A stretch of 33,152 bases of DNA. It comes from Methanocellales archaeon (GTDB taxonomy: Archaea; Halobacteriota; UBA148). Under the pieces are notes generated by a model that saw only the letters and a program-made list of their open reading frames with translations, was not told where the DNA came from and did no database searches. This document shows positions 33,098 through 33,152 of the stretch, piece by piece. The stretch spans positions 1 to 33,152 of the forward strand of contig JASEEV010000019.1 in assembly GCA_030019435.1 (NCBI GenBank). The letters run 5' to 3'. Within the stretch, counting starts at the first letter, position 1. Every line of letters begins with the position of its first letter. Both the position numbers and the translations under genes were made by a program.

Positions 33098-33152
33098 GGC
33101 GCTGTTCAGTTAAGGGGCATCTTAAGATAGGAATAAGCTCTACTGTGGGCGT
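33098..33152. mobile_element. End of a MITE or IS element, cut by the window edge
   Basis: GGCGCTGTTCAGTTAAGG and the following bases match the inverted 21339-21429 element for all 55 visible nt but one. It may be another 91-bp MITE or the end of the full-length IS that mobilises it. If it is an IS6-like insertion, GATGCACA (33090-33097) should recur just after its other end. Confidence 0.8.

Noticed and set aside
1-33152. tRNA, rRNA or CRISPR arrays
   Set aside because: I saw no T-loop/acceptor pattern, rRNA segment or regularly spaced repeat; the intergenic gaps are mostly short and AT-rich.

Overview
The window is archaeal, most likely from a methanogen-related euryarchaeon (methanogen, ANME or alkane-oxidiser type). 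The evidence is both PolD subunits (the large one carrying an intein), an Orc1/Cdc6 initiator beside an origin with ORB-like boxes, a Hef-type helicase, Alba, UPF0147, Sec61-beta, an archaeal-type GlyRS, an HdrA-like protein and an EhaR-like HAD protein. Lineage below Euryarchaeota is inference. Coding is dense, with many 1-11 nt gene overlaps and several promoters whose TATA box is close enough to the start codon for leaderless mRNA.

Layout. (1) 1-6.7 kb, minus strand: a membrane-bound, Tat-exported formate-dehydrogenase-like module, in transcription order HdrA/MvhD-like iron-sulfur protein, TorD-like chaperone, molybdopterin subunit with Cys at the Sec position, four-cluster ferredoxin, and cytochrome b (cut by the window edge). 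(2) 6.7-17.8 kb: replication and repair block with PolD large subunit plus intein, PolD small subunit, signal peptidase, Orc1/Cdc6, a predicted origin at about 15.5-15.84 kb, UPF0147 and a nuclease-less Hef helicase. (3) 17.8-23.6 kb: accessory island with small membrane proteins, an MNT/HEPN-like pair under a duplicated dyad, two C-terminal remnants of a DNA methyltransferase in a 152-bp direct repeat, two DUF5678-like/retropepsin-like gene pairs (one partner frameshifted), an EVE-like plus NucS-like nuclease, and a 91-bp MITE with an 8-bp target duplication. (4) 23.6-28.2 kb, minus strand: lipid-kinase-like protein, glyS, CBS and UspA proteins, amidohydrolase. (5) 28.2-33.1 kb: candidate structured RNA, wHTH-sec61beta-engB cluster, a glycosyltransferase gene broken by three indels, a PfkB kinase, an EhaR-like HAD protein, Alba, and at the right edge a second copy of the MITE/IS end.

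How it fits together. The first block probably passes electrons between extracytoplasmic formate (or a similar substrate), a haem b membrane anchor and the cytoplasm, where the HdrA-like protein looks like an iron-sulfur relay that has lost its flavin core. Orc1/Cdc6 should bind the ORBs beside its own gene. PolD and the helicase both end in PIP-like sequences, which suggests sliding-clamp contact. The island looks like a turnover zone for defence and toxin-antitoxin genes. All function statements rest on motifs read by eye; no database search was possible.
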